This document shows, one piece after another, positions 34,717 to 43,189 of a stretch of DNA of 45,009 nucleotides; position 1 is the stretch's first letter; each line of letters opens with the position of its first letter. The stretch is from Panacibacter microcysteis (lineage in GTDB: Bacteria > Bacteroidota > Bacteroidia > Chitinophagales > Chitinophagaceae), in contig NZ_JADWYR010000004.1 in assembly GCF_015831355.1 (NCBI RefSeq), positions 1-45,009 on the forward strand, given 5' to 3'. The notes beneath the pieces were generated by a model. It searched no databases. It was not told the origin of the DNA and saw nothing but the letters and a program-made list of their open reading frames with translations. Made by a program: the position numbers and the translations under genes.

Positions 34717-36129
34717 ATGAAAATTATACTCACCTGTTTTACTGCAATCATGTTTTTACTAAGTGCATGTAAAGTGTCAAAAGATATAGGTGCACCAACA
34801 GACGCGGCGCCTGTTGCCTACAGGAATGCCGATACGACGACAACAGATACAGCAAGCATTGCAAACATCGAATGGAAGCATTTTTTTACGGATCATGATC
34901 TTCAGCAACTGATTGACAGCAGCATTGCCAATAATTATGACATGCAGGTAGCTTTAAAAAATATAGCAGCTGCGCAGCTGGTTTTAAAACAAAGTAAACT
35001 TGGCTATTTACCAAATGTAAACCTGCAGGCAAATGCAACGATCAACAGGCCTTCCGATAACAGTTTGAATGGTATAAGTCTTAGCCAGTTTCTTGGAAAA
35101 TCTTATGTGGAAGATTATACTGTTAGTGGCGCCATAAGCTGGGAAGCAGATATCTGGGGCAAAATAAAAAATCAAAAAGAAAAAGCATTGGCCTCCTTCC
35201 TGCAAACAGGTGAAGCAAGAAAGGTAATACAAACAAACCTTGTTGCATCTGTTGCAAGTGGCTATTATAATTTATTGATGCTCGATACACAGGTTGCCAT
35301 CGCAAAGAAGAATCTCCTGCTGAATGACAGCACACTCGGTATTATCAGGTTACAATACAATGCCGGCGAAGTAACTGCATTGGCGGTGCAGCAGGCCACG
35401 GCCCAGCGTTTACTGGCAGCGCAGCTTATTCCACAACTTGAACAGGAAATAGCGGTACAGGAAAATGCCCTGAGTTTACTGGCAGCTGTAGCACCTGCTG
35501 CTATTAAAAGAAACAGCGGCATTAACAATGTTCAGTTTACAACAAGAAATGCGGTTGGTGTTCCTTCCGCGTTATTGCAAAACAGGCCGGATGTAAAAGC
35601 AAGTGAACTGGAACTGGCAAAAGCAAATGCGAATACTGGCATTGCAAAGGCAAACATGTATCCATCTTTAACGATAACTGCATCTGGTGGTCTCAATGCT
35701 TTTAAAGCAAGTAACTGGTTTAATATTCCTGCTTCATTATTCGGCGCTGCCGCGGGCAGTATTGCACAGCCCCTGTTTCAGCGCAAACAATTAAAAACGC
35801 AATACGAACTGGCAAAAATTGACAGGGAAAAAAGAGTGATAGAATTCAGGCAATCTGTTTTAACTGCGGTTGGAGAAGTAAGTGATGCATTGGTAAAAGT
35901 AAATAAACTGGAAGAACAGCAAAGCATTGCTGCAACAAGAGTAGATGCTTTGCAACAAGCGATAGGAAATGCAGACCTGCTGTTTAAAAATGGCATGGCT
36001 AATTACCTTGAAGTGATTACAGCGCAAAGCAATGTATTGCAGGGAGAACTTGAATTGGCTGCATTGAAAAAAGAACAATTGCATGCAACGGTGGAATTGT
36101 ATCGTGCACTCGGGGGTGGATGGAAGTAA
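34717..36129 (+). CDS. Outer-membrane efflux channel lipoprotein, TolC/OprM (NodT) type
   Basis: A 470-residue outer-membrane factor. A lipoprotein signal (MKIILTCFTAIMFLLSAC) is followed by two related repeats of long helices: DLQQLIDSSIANNYDMQVAL starts the first and LLQNRPDVKASELELAKANA the second, the latter being the hallmark of the NodT/OprM lipoprotein group. The C-terminal helices (LLFKNGMANYLEVITAQSNV) are typical. It completes the tripartite pump with the two genes upstream. An SDR gene follows after 43 bases. Confidence 0.94.
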   Translation: MKIILTCFTAIMFLLSACKVSKDIGAPTDAAPVAYRNADTTTTDTASIANIEWKHFFTDHDLQQLIDSSIANNYDMQVALKNIAAAQLVLKQSKLGYLPNVNLQANATINRPSDNSLNGISLSQFLGKSYVEDYTVSGAISWEADIWGKIKNQKEKALASFLQTGEARKVIQTNLVASVASGYYNLLMLDTQVAIAKKNLLLNDSTLGIIRLQYNAGEVTALAVQQATAQRLLAAQLIPQLEQEIAVQENALSLLAAVAPAAIKRNSGINNVQFTTRNAVGVPSALLQNRPDVKASELELAKANANTGIAKANMYPSLTITASGGLNAFKASNWFNIPASLFGAAAGSIAQPLFQRKQLKTQYELAKIDREKRVIEFRQSVLTAVGEVSDALVKVNKLEEQQSIAATRVDALQQAIGNADLLFKNGMANYLEVITAQSNVLQGELELAALKKEQLHATVELYRALGGGWK

Positions 36130-36172
36130 AAAATAAAAATACAATACACATTATCATTTTAAATCAACAGAC

Positions 36173-36919
36173 ATGGCAAAGTTAACAAACAAGGTAGCGA
36201 TCATAACAGGCGCTTCTAAAGGCATCGGAGCCGGTATTGCAAAAGCTTACGGAACAGCAGGCGCATCAGTAGTGGTAAATTATGCATCAGACAAAGACGG
36301 GGCAGAGCGTGTGGTAAATGAAATTACTGCCGGCGGCGGTAAGGCAGTGGCAGTACAGGGAAGCGTAGCAATTGCAGCAGATGTACGGCGAATATTTGCA
36401 GCAGCACAACAGGCATTTGGCAAAGTAGATATACTGGTGAACAATGCCGGTGTATTTCGCTTTGACCCGCTGGAAGCAGTAACGGAAGATGAATTTCACC
36501 GCCAGTTTAACACCAATGTGCTGGGAACTATTCTTGCCACGCAGGAGGCGCTGCAATATTTTGATCAAGGCGGCAGCGTGATCAATATCGGATCTGTCAT
36601 CAGTGACAACCCCATGGCCAATTCCGTTGTGTACTCAGCTACAAAAGGCGCAGTGGATACCATTGCGGTGGCTTTATCAAAAGAACTTGGTGCAAAAAAG
36701 ATTCGTGTGAACACTATTGCACCGGGTGCCGTAGAAACAGAAGGTACACATACTGCCGGTATTATCGGCAGCGGGTTTGAAACGGAGATGATCGCAAATA
36801 CGCCGCTGGGCAGGCTTGGTCAGCCGGATGATATTGCAAAAGTTGCCGTCTTTCTTGCGTCGGATGATGCCACATGGGTAAACGGGGAGAAGATCAAGGT
36901 CAGCGGGGGAGCGCGATAA
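36173..36919 (+). CDS. SDR-family oxidoreductase (FabG/glucose-dehydrogenase-like)
   Basis: A 248-residue classical short-chain dehydrogenase with all signature motifs: TGASKGIGAG (cofactor), NNAG (about residue 88), catalytic Ser in INIGSV, YSATK (Tyr and Lys both intact, unlike the SDR at 18033), and PGAVETEG. The Gly-rich loop without an acidic residue at the end of the second strand suggests NADP(H). Substrate is unknown; relatives reduce 3-oxoacyl groups or oxidise sugars. It is 43 bases after the efflux channel, so may be induced with the pump, for instance to detoxify a carbonyl compound. Confidence 0.9.
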   Translation: MAKLTNKVAIITGASKGIGAGIAKAYGTAGASVVVNYASDKDGAERVVNEITAGGGKAVAVQGSVAIAADVRRIFAAAQQAFGKVDILVNNAGVFRFDPLEAVTEDEFHRQFNTNVLGTILATQEALQYFDQGGSVINIGSVISDNPMANSVVYSATKGAVDTIAVALSKELGAKKIRVNTIAPGAVETEGTHTAGIIGSGFETEMIANTPLGRLGQPDDIAKVAVFLASDDATWVNGEKIKVSGGAR

Positions 36920-37605
36920 CAGCCTGATTTTTTCAGCGGCTCCTGTTACAAACAGGTTGCGGCCGGCTAAGCATACCGTTTTGACCTTTCCTGCATAAGG
37001 AATCACCTTGTCAGCGGACTATGTGATAAATCACATCAGGTTAGGTGAATAATCACCTTTTCCGGATGAGCGCCTGCCCGCATCTTTGTGCCGTTGCTGA
37101 CGTGGAAAATAAACTTATTCATTGGGGGTGAAAAGTTGAGAAACACCGGACAGCCTGGTTCACCCGGGCTGTTTGCTTTTGCGGAAGGAATGTATTATTC
37201 ATTAGTCCGGACGGTGCCCCATGCTTCTGCAGGAACGATAAATGATATTGTTTTTAGTAAGAACCAGGGCAGTAAATGATAATTCGCAAACTCTCCCTCA
37301 GGAAACTTTCTGGTGACTATCTAAACGCTGCGAAAATTGTTATTGGTCCATTTGTTCTATCAAGAAGTTTCAATAAAACCGCAACGTAACGATGCTATAA
37401 AAAACTACCGTACAAGGTGAGTGACACAACAGCAGCCTAATAGTTGCAATACTGCGGGTAACATACCATCCGAAAAAAGATACAGCAATAATTATATTTC
37501 AAAAATGCGTAAGCAAAAGCAGGCTTATTGCATCATTCCTTTTACGATTACAAAACGGTACAAGGTTATCAATTATATTTAACCCTCAACATCACGAACG
37601 ATTCA
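36920..37605. other. Intergenic region with one interspersed repeat
   Basis: About 690 bases without a supported gene between the SDR and the AraC-type regulator. A short palindromic-looking patch with repeated TGATAAATCAC / GAATAATCACC (37022-37056) lies in the middle, and repeat copy 5 is at 37410-37430. The upstream end of the next open frame (37528-37605) is probably untranslated. Confidence 0.4.
37410..37430 (-). repeat. Interspersed intergenic repeat, copy 5
   Basis: On the minus strand GTTGTGTCACTCACCTTGTA (one-base insertion relative to the core). It lies about 175 bases upstream of the AraC-type regulator start. Confidence 0.65.
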
Positions 37606-38838
37606 ATGCAGTTTGATTTTAATCTTCGGAGCTCTTTCCTCCTTATTTTTTTTGTTCATACACTCGTTTATAGTGGTTTGTTTTTTTACCGGTATAAGAA
37701 AAAAGAACAGCGCTCCAGTCTCTGGATGGGCTTCTTCCTGCTGCTGGCCGCACTTTACATAAGCCCGTGGATGTTGGGGTTTTCAGGCTGGTATGGTCAC
37801 CAGCCTTACCGGAACATTTTGTTCTATGTACCTTTTCAACATCTTTTTTTGATAGGGCCGGTGATATTCTTTTATGTGGCCACCTTATTTAATCCGCACT
37901 TCAGGTTAAATGGCAAAAACTGGTTACACTTTTTACCGGCTATGCTTTACCTGCTGTTTTGTATTGTAATGGTAGTGTATGATCAGTTGATTGTACAACA
38001 ATATTATTTTCTCAAAAAGGAGCAGGACCCTGATTTTGATGACTGGTACCAGATAGCCGGTTATATAAGCATGATCACTTACTTTGTTGCATCCATAAAA
38101 TATTACTATAATTACAGGAAAACGGTAGAGGCGATCATTAGCAACGCGGCAGAATTTCTTTTTGCATGGGTAAGAAATTTTTTATTTGCGTTTTTGTTTA
38201 TTCTCTCTGCATGGTTTTTTATTGCGGTGTTTGGTTTGTTTTACCAGATCAATTATGTAATTACCTGGTGGTACTTCCTGGGCTTTGCCATTATTTGCTA
38301 TTACATTGCGATTGCAGGATATTCGAATGCGGTAGAAGCAAAGCTTTTTTTCCAGGGCAGTTTCTTCAATACTGATCAGCGGATTTACCTGGTTGATCGG
38401 GTGATTCCTTTAAGTCTTGGTTATGTGGAAGCAGACATACAGGAAATAAGCTTGCAGGAAATAAACAACAACAGCGAGGCAGCTAATCCCAAACTTGCAC
38501 TATGGAAAGAACAGATTGAAAAGCTATTGACAGAAGAACAGGTTTACCTGGAACCCGAACTTACATTGCTTGATATAGCGAAAAGATTACAAACCAATAT
38601 TTCTAACCTCAGCCTTGTAGTCAATACATCTTTCCAAAGCAACTTTAATGATCTTATTAACCGTTACAGGGTAAACCATTTTATAGTGTTGTTGGATAAT
38701 GCCGAACATAAAAAGCAAACACTTTTATCCCTTGCCTTTGAAAGCGGCTTCAACAGCAAGACCACTTTTAACCGGGCCTTCAAAAAAAACACCGGTTTAT
38801 CACCCGTTGAATACATCAAAACAAAAGTGGATAAATAG
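37606..38838 (+). CDS. AraC-family regulator with N-terminal multi-helix membrane domain
   Basis: About 410 residues from the ATG at 37606 (the frame is open from 37528, but the first helix then follows the new start directly). The N-terminal 245 residues form about seven transmembrane helices (FLLIFFVHTLVYSGLFFY, LWMGFFLLLAALYISPWML, and so on). The C-terminal 100 residues are an AraC DNA-binding domain: LTLLDIAKRLQTNISNLSLV for the first helix-turn-helix and LLSLAFESGFNSKTTFNRAF-KKNTGLSPVEY for the second. This 7TM-plus-AraC architecture is common in Bacteroidota and is taken to couple a membrane signal directly to transcription. Targets may be the DoxX/lipoprotein/hydrolase genes downstream. 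Confidence 0.92.
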   Translation: MQFDFNLRSSFLLIFFVHTLVYSGLFFYRYKKKEQRSSLWMGFFLLLAALYISPWMLGFSGWYGHQPYRNILFYVPFQHLFLIGPVIFFYVATLFNPHFRLNGKNWLHFLPAMLYLLFCIVMVVYDQLIVQQYYFLKKEQDPDFDDWYQIAGYISMITYFVASIKYYYNYRKTVEAIISNAAEFLFAWVRNFLFAFLFILSAWFFIAVFGLFYQINYVITWWYFLGFAIICYYIAIAGYSNAVEAKLFFQGSFFNTDQRIYLVDRVIPLSLGYVEADIQEISLQEINNNSEAANPKLALWKEQIEKLLTEEQVYLEPELTLLDIAKRLQTNISNLSLVVNTSFQSNFNDLINRYRVNHFIVLLDNAEHKKQTLLSLAFESGFNSKTTFNRAFKKNTGLSPVEYIKTKVDK

Positions 38839-38972
38839 CTGATAATCATGTAAATGGATTTTTTGATATGCTATGCAGATAATATGAACCCTGTTTTTGA
38901 TGGTTCACATCATCATTTGGAACGCCTGTTTAAATGGCTTTTTCAAATTTTGGGGCATTGAAAAAATGTTCC

Positions 38973-39470
38973 ATGAAAAAATTCTTTACACGCATCACAG
39001 CACCTGTAAAACTTCCCTACTGGCCACAGGATTTGTTGCTCCTCATCCCGAGAATTTATTGCGGCTATCTTTTGTCTTTCAATTTTGGCGCAGCCAAGTT
39101 TGGGTTGCCGTGGAGCCCGGATGAAACCAACCTGCGTTTATTTGAAGTAGCGTTTTGGTTCCCTAACGACATAGCCGAACATGGTGGTGTTTTCGCTATG
39201 TTTCCTGCAACGCTTGCATGGTTGGGTGCATTTAGCGAAGGCGTTGGTGGCCTTGCGCTCATCCTCGGTTTTCAATTAAGGTTGTTTTCCTTTTTAATTG
39301 GCTGCACTATGTTGGTTGCTGCTTTTGTTCAACACGCCGGTCACGATCTCTGGCAGCAGTTACCTGCCATTGGTTTCTTATGGGTGGCAATTTATTCGCT
39401 TATCCTCGGTGGCGGAAGATTCAGTTTAGATTATCTCATTGCTCAAAAACTTCGTTATGAAAAAAAATAA
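38973..39470 (+). CDS. DoxX-family membrane protein
   Basis: About 165 residues from the ATG at 38973 (MKKFFTRITAPVKLPYW). Four hydrophobic helices are visible: LLLLIPRIYCGYLLSFNFGA, TLAWLGAFSEGVGGLALILG, RLFSFLIGCTMLVAAFVQH and LPAIGFLWVAIYSLILGGG. The pattern R-x-x-x-G-x-x, F-G-A-A-K-F and the GRFSLD end fit DoxX. Members have been linked to redox and thiol stress, but the specific function is unknown. The next lipoprotein gene starts 14 bases before its stop, so the two are translationally coupled. Confidence 0.85.
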   Translation: MKKFFTRITAPVKLPYWPQDLLLLIPRIYCGYLLSFNFGAAKFGLPWSPDETNLRLFEVAFWFPNDIAEHGGVFAMFPATLAWLGAFSEGVGGLALILGFQLRLFSFLIGCTMLVAAFVQHAGHDLWQQLPAIGFLWVAIYSLILGGGRFSLDYLIAQKLRYEKK

Positions 39471-39822
39471 ATTAATGATCCTGCTGTTAGCAGTCGTTTT
39501 GCTTGGTGGATGTGTGCAAGAGGCACACCTCAAAACCGTGATGGTTACGCTTACCGTTCACAACAAAAAAGGGATACAGGCAGTTGGCATACGCGGCAAC
39601 GGTAACCCGCTTACATGGGAGCAGGATTACCCGATGACGGCCGTGGTAACAGATTCTGTATATCATGCCAGCTTTAAAACAATGACGGCTTTTAAATTTA
39701 CAGAGATGAAATTTACCGTAGATGGAGCATGGGAACTGGAAGGTAGGCCCAACAGAAAAGTTGTTTACCCGGAAAACCGCGATACGGTTGTTGTAAATGC
39801 AGTTTTTGATCAGCAGGATTGA
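39457..39822 (+). CDS. Small lipoprotein with a CBM20-like/E-set beta-sandwich
   Basis: A 121-residue lipoprotein. I choose the ATG at 39457, giving signal MKKNKLMILLLAVVLLGGC with the lipidated Cys at residue 19. The mature part is a single beta-sandwich: VMVTLTVHNKKGIQAVGIRG, NPLTWEQDYPM, then FKFTEMKFTVDGAWELEGRPNR. The end, where a strand leads to VDGxWE and then GxPNR, is typical of starch-binding (CBM20-like) or related E-set folds. Carbohydrate binding is possible but unproven. It overlaps the DoxX gene, and the serine hydrolase follows after 72 bases. Confidence 0.6.
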   Translation: MKKNKLMILLLAVVLLGGCVQEAHLKTVMVTLTVHNKKGIQAVGIRGNGNPLTWEQDYPMTAVVTDSVYHASFKTMTAFKFTEMKFTVDGAWELEGRPNRKVVYPENRDTVVVNAVFDQQD

Positions 39823-39894
39823 TGATACCATCCGTTTGCTCAACCAGCTATACTTCACCACATCGTTTATCTTATAACACAAACAAAACAGTAT

Positions 39895-41703
39895 ATGTAT
39901 AAATATTTCCTGGCTTTTTTCCTGGTTGTTGCAGCAAAAGCTGTTGGCCAGCAAACCACTACAGCTCAGAAAATAAAAGAAGTCGAAAACAGCCTGATGC
40001 AGTATGTTCCCGTAAAAGGCTTTGCAGGCTGGAACATACTGGACCGTATGAAGTATTATAAAGTGCCGGGATTGAGTATTGCGGTCATCAGTAATTATAA
40101 AGTGGACTGGGCAAAAGCTTATGGCATGGCCGATACAACTTTGCATACACCGGTTACTACAGAAACCATGTTTTCAGCAGGTTCCATCAGTAAATTGCTG
40201 ATGGCAGTAACCGCACTAAAACTGGTAGAAACGGGCAAAATATCACTCGATAGCCCGATCAATAATTACCTCACCTCGTGGAAACTTGCCGGCAATGCTT
40301 TTACACAAAAAACACCCGTTACATTAAGGATGCTGTTGAGCCATAAAGGAGGAACCAGCCAGTCTTCTTATTTCGGTTTTACGCCGGATAAAAACCCCCT
40401 GCCCACCATCGTACAAATTTTAAACGGAGACCCCGTTGCAGCAACAAGAAGAGTGGTGGTAAACAGCGAACCCAACAAAGTATTTCAGTATTCAGGTGGT
40501 GGCAGTATGATAGCACAGATGGCGTTGATGGATGTAAGCCACCAGTCATTTGATGCGCTTACAAAGCAGGTACTGTTTGATAAACTGGGCATGAAACATT
40601 CCACTTTTGCGCAGCCTGTTCCGGCGGCATTTGCCGGTAAAACGGCATGGGGTTATTCGGCAGCATCCTGGTATAAAGGCATGCCGTATGTATATCCGCA
40701 ACAGGCCGCTGCGGGTCTTTACACAACGCCAACAGATCTTGCAAAATTTTTTATTGACATACAGTTATCTGTACTGGGCAAAGGCAACGTGTTGGGTAAA
40801 GGAATGGCCAATGAAATGCTCACACCGCAGGTAGATGTATCAGACGGTGGTTATAAAGAGCAAATGGGTGTTGGCCCATTCCTGCTGCAACGTACAGATA
40901 ACAGGGATACAGCAGGTATTTACTTTGAGTTCACCGGTGTAAATGCGGGTTTTCTTGCTTATGGTATTGCCAGTATAAAAGGCGGTAACGGTGTCGTGGT
41001 TATGCTTAATTCAGGCGATGACCAGAATGGTATTGGCAAAGAGATCAGGAGGGCTGTTGCAAAAACATATCATTGGGTCAATTACCTGCCCGAAACAATT
41101 CAGCCGGTTACATTAAGCAATGAACAGTTGGATAAAATGGCCGGCCGCTACCGGATGGGCGCTAATGAAGTATTGTACCTGCGGCGGGAAAACAATTACC
41201 TGGTAGAGAACATCAATGAAGGTAATGATATTTATTGTTTCCCCGTTGCAGCAGATACTATTGTGTTTACTGACTTTAACGTAAAAGGTTTTTTTACATT
41301 CAATAATGATGGCGAAGCTGTTTCCCTGCAATCGGTGTGGCAGGATAAACCAATGCGTAAAATGAAAGCAAATGAGTTTACAGCCAACGAATACCTTAAG
41401 ATGAAAAATTACACAGCGGCAAAAAAAGCTTTTGGCGAATTACACCTGAATGAATACCAGCTTACTTATATCGCTTATGACTTGCTGAACAAAAAGCCTG
41501 CAGACTTTGAAGCGGCGAAAACCCTACTCGATGTTACCACGGAACAACACCCAAATGCAGGGATCGTTTACAGCCGCTGGGGTGAGTATTATCAAAAGCA
41601 GCACGATACAGCCAATGCCATCAAAAATTACCAGCAGGCACTAAAGCTGGACCCTAATGATACACAGGCCAAAGAAATACTCATGACATTGATGAAGCAG
41701 TAA
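39895..41703 (+). CDS. Secreted class C beta-lactamase-like serine hydrolase with C-terminal TPR
   Basis: A 602-residue exported protein with signal MYKYFLAFFLVVAAKAVGQQ. The penicillin-binding/class C beta-lactamase-like domain spans about residues 35-385: SxxK nucleophile in FSAGSISKLL, Tyr motif in FQYSGGGSM, and AAAGLYTTPTDLAKF near the third motif region. A linker beta domain follows (KMAGRYRMGANEVLYL), then tetratricopeptide-like helices to the end (GIVYSRWGEYYQKQHDTANA, IKNYQQALKLDPND). Such proteins are mostly esterases or D-aminopeptidases rather than beta-lactamases. Confidence 0.9.
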   Translation: MYKYFLAFFLVVAAKAVGQQTTTAQKIKEVENSLMQYVPVKGFAGWNILDRMKYYKVPGLSIAVISNYKVDWAKAYGMADTTLHTPVTTETMFSAGSISKLLMAVTALKLVETGKISLDSPINNYLTSWKLAGNAFTQKTPVTLRMLLSHKGGTSQSSYFGFTPDKNPLPTIVQILNGDPVAATRRVVVNSEPNKVFQYSGGGSMIAQMALMDVSHQSFDALTKQVLFDKLGMKHSTFAQPVPAAFAGKTAWGYSAASWYKGMPYVYPQQAAAGLYTTPTDLAKFFIDIQLSVLGKGNVLGKGMANEMLTPQVDVSDGGYKEQMGVGPFLLQRTDNRDTAGIYFEFTGVNAGFLAYGIASIKGGNGVVVMLNSGDDQNGIGKEIRRAVAKTYHWVNYLPETIQPVTLSNEQLDKMAGRYRMGANEVLYLRRENNYLVENINEGNDIYCFPVAADTIVFTDFNVKGFFTFNNDGEAVSLQSVWQDKPMRKMKANEFTANEYLKMKNYTAAKKAFGELHLNEYQLTYIAYDLLNKKPADFEAAKTLLDVTTEQHPNAGIVYSRWGEYYQKQHDTANAIKNYQQALKLDPNDTQAKEILMTLMKQ

Positions 41704-41752
41704 AATGTTTTAGAGATTTCATGTCGCAGGCAGTATATCGCTGTGCAGCTTT

Positions 41753-41778
41753 GGTTGTGTCACTCACTTGTACGTTCG
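41753..41778 (+). repeat. Interspersed intergenic repeat, copy 6
   Basis: GGTTGTGTCACTCACTTGTA, continuing CGTTCGG, is a perfect core copy and shares the CGTTC extension with copy 4. It lies 50 bases after the serine hydrolase stop. Confidence 0.7.
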
Positions 41779-41860
41779 GTAGTTGGGTGATTTGCAGCGT
41801 TGCGGTTCACGACTACATATTAATCTATTCAATCTGTAAAGAGAAAAGACTTGAATCAAA

Positions 41861-42248
41861 ATGTCACAGAAAAACGTTGCAGCAATTCTTGATAAATTAG
41901 TCTGCTTTATTAGTCAGGTCGAAAGCGCAATTCATCCTGCAAAATATAACCTTGATCATTTAAATATATTGCCTGGCGAATTTGATTATGCGCCCAAAGA
42001 TTTCATGCAACCCACTTGCTGAAAAAGGAAATTAGCATTAAATACATCAAGGATTTGTCAGGTGGTTTCAACATCAAAATCACTTAGCGAAATTTACATG
42101 TACGCAAAGAAAAGTCGATAAATACAATAAGCCTTTTAAATGACCGCTGGCAGAAAAATACGATAGCATAGTAAGTTGTATTTGCGCCACTACAATTGAA
42201 AAAGGCGAACACAAAAATACTGATTACCAACAGCTCTTTTTTTGAACT
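41861..42248 (+). pseudogene. Degenerate small gene at the edge of the cassette array
   Basis: An ATG at 41861 opens a 53-codon frame (MSQKNVAAILDKLVCFISQV) that stops at 42020-42022. Sensible protein sequence carries on in a neighbouring frame (HLLKKEISIKYIKDLSGGFN, stop about 42087), then in another (KVDKYNKPFK, stop, PLAEKYDSIVSCICATTIEK) up to about 42230. This looks like one gene broken by at least two frameshifts and a stop. I do not recognise the family. It lies directly upstream of the first cassette boundary at 42276. Confidence 0.5.
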
Positions 42249-42309
42249 ATTTATTGGAGTGGCGTATATTTAAGTGTTATGTGCCACTTTAGTGCAACCC
42301 TCTACGACA

Positions 42310-42618
42310 ATGAAGAATTTTAATAAACAGACATTCATTATTGCAACAATTCTATTTGGACTGTTGCTTATCCCGAGTTTTTTGGCAGCTTGGGCTGAAG
42401 ATGAAGGAACGCTTGGTACAAATATTATCTGGGTAACATTTGCTAAGCTTTTTCATATTCTTCGCTTTCCGACTCATACTTTACTGTGGACACTTTTTGC
42501 AAACGGAGGTGCGACAATTTATTTTGTAGGACTTATCATTAACTGTTTGTTTTATGGTTTTATAACGCAACGACTCCTCTCATTTGCAAAACGTAAACGA
42601 CTTACAAGTGCAGACTAA
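42310..42618 (+). CDS. Cassette 1, first gene: small membrane protein
   Basis: A 102-residue protein from the ATG at 42310 (the frame opens earlier, across the cassette boundary). Two or three hydrophobic helices: FIIATILFGLLLIPSFLAAW, a weaker IIWVTFAKLFHIL, and ATIYFVGLIINCLFYGFI, with a short basic tail. I do not recognise a family. The start lies 34 bases inside the cassette. It overlaps the next gene by 11 bases. Confidence 0.6.
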   Translation: MKNFNKQTFIIATILFGLLLIPSFLAAWAEDEGTLGTNIIWVTFAKLFHILRFPTHTLLWTLFANGGATIYFVGLIINCLFYGFITQRLLSFAKRKRLTSAD

Positions 42619-42955
42619 TTTAAAGCTATATCATAAACTATTACCGTTGCTTATCATTCCGATATGTTTATTTTTATTTGTGACATTTGGTTGGAGTGCA
42701 TTTGCGACAATAACAGAGCGGAGCGGACTTAACGGAAACATGTATTACTACTACAATTTGACACGCCTTCAATATTCCTTTTACACAGCACTTATTTCAT
42801 TTGTTGGACTTTGTTTCATTTTTTTATTAACCGCCTACTTATTTAAAGGAAGCCCTTCAAAGCTGACAAAACTATTTTGGTACTTTTTAATTTTCGTTGG
42901 AGTTTTAATTATTTTCGAAATATACTTGCAGACAAGATTTACAGAAAAGGGGTAG
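42608..42955 (+). CDS. Cassette 1, second gene: small membrane protein
   Basis: About 115 residues from a GTG at 42608; a TTG at 42584 is an alternative. Three hydrophobic helices: LLPLLIIPICLFLFVTFGW, YTALISFVGLCFIFLLTAYL and LFWYFLIFVGVLIIFEIYL, with a YYYYNLTRLQYS loop. Family not recognised. The overlap with the preceding gene suggests translational coupling and perhaps a two-component membrane unit. The cassette's terminal repeat starts 16 bases after the stop. Confidence 0.6.
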   Translation: MQTNLKLYHKLLPLLIIPICLFLFVTFGWSAFATITERSGLNGNMYYYYNLTRLQYSFYTALISFVGLCFIFLLTAYLFKGSPSKLTKLFWYFLIFVGVLIIFEIYLQTRFTEKG

Positions 42956-42970
42956 CTTTCAAAGCAAAGC

Positions 42971-43170
42971 GGCACATAACATTGGGTTTGCTGCAAGGCT
43001 GGCTGGACATTGGAGCAATGGTCATTTTATCGCTGTTGTGCTTCATCTGGGCTGGACAAACATAGCTGGGCTTTTGTTTGTTAACTTGTACTTTTATATC
43101 TTTAATCAGCAGCGGTTCCGGGCGGACGAGCAATGAATTCCAGCCCTGCAGCAAGCCCTGCCCGTTGCCT
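42971..43170. repeat. attC-like terminal repeat of cassette 1
   Basis: Outer core GGCACATAAC (42971-42980) is complementary to the cassette 1 start at 42276-42285. The inner stem pairs GGGTTTGCTGCAAGGCTGG (about 42984-43002) with CCAGCCCTGCAGCAAGCCC (43140-43158). The repeat ends at the GTT core 43164, which opens cassette 2. The interior holds two versions of a GC-rich motif ending in GGGC-N-GGAC (43029-43061 and 43105-43135); the second contains CAGCAGCGGTT at 43107-43117. Confidence 0.8.
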
Positions 43171-43189
43171 GCTACTTTAAACGACCACC

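Noticed and set aside
37088-37279. 63-residue open frame in the gap before the AraC-type regulator
   Set aside because: No domain, weak start and no neighbouring support.
39895-41703. Antibiotic-resistance beta-lactamase
   Set aside because: It is a class C-like fold with added beta and TPR domains and a non-standard Tyr motif; such proteins are generally esterases or peptidases.
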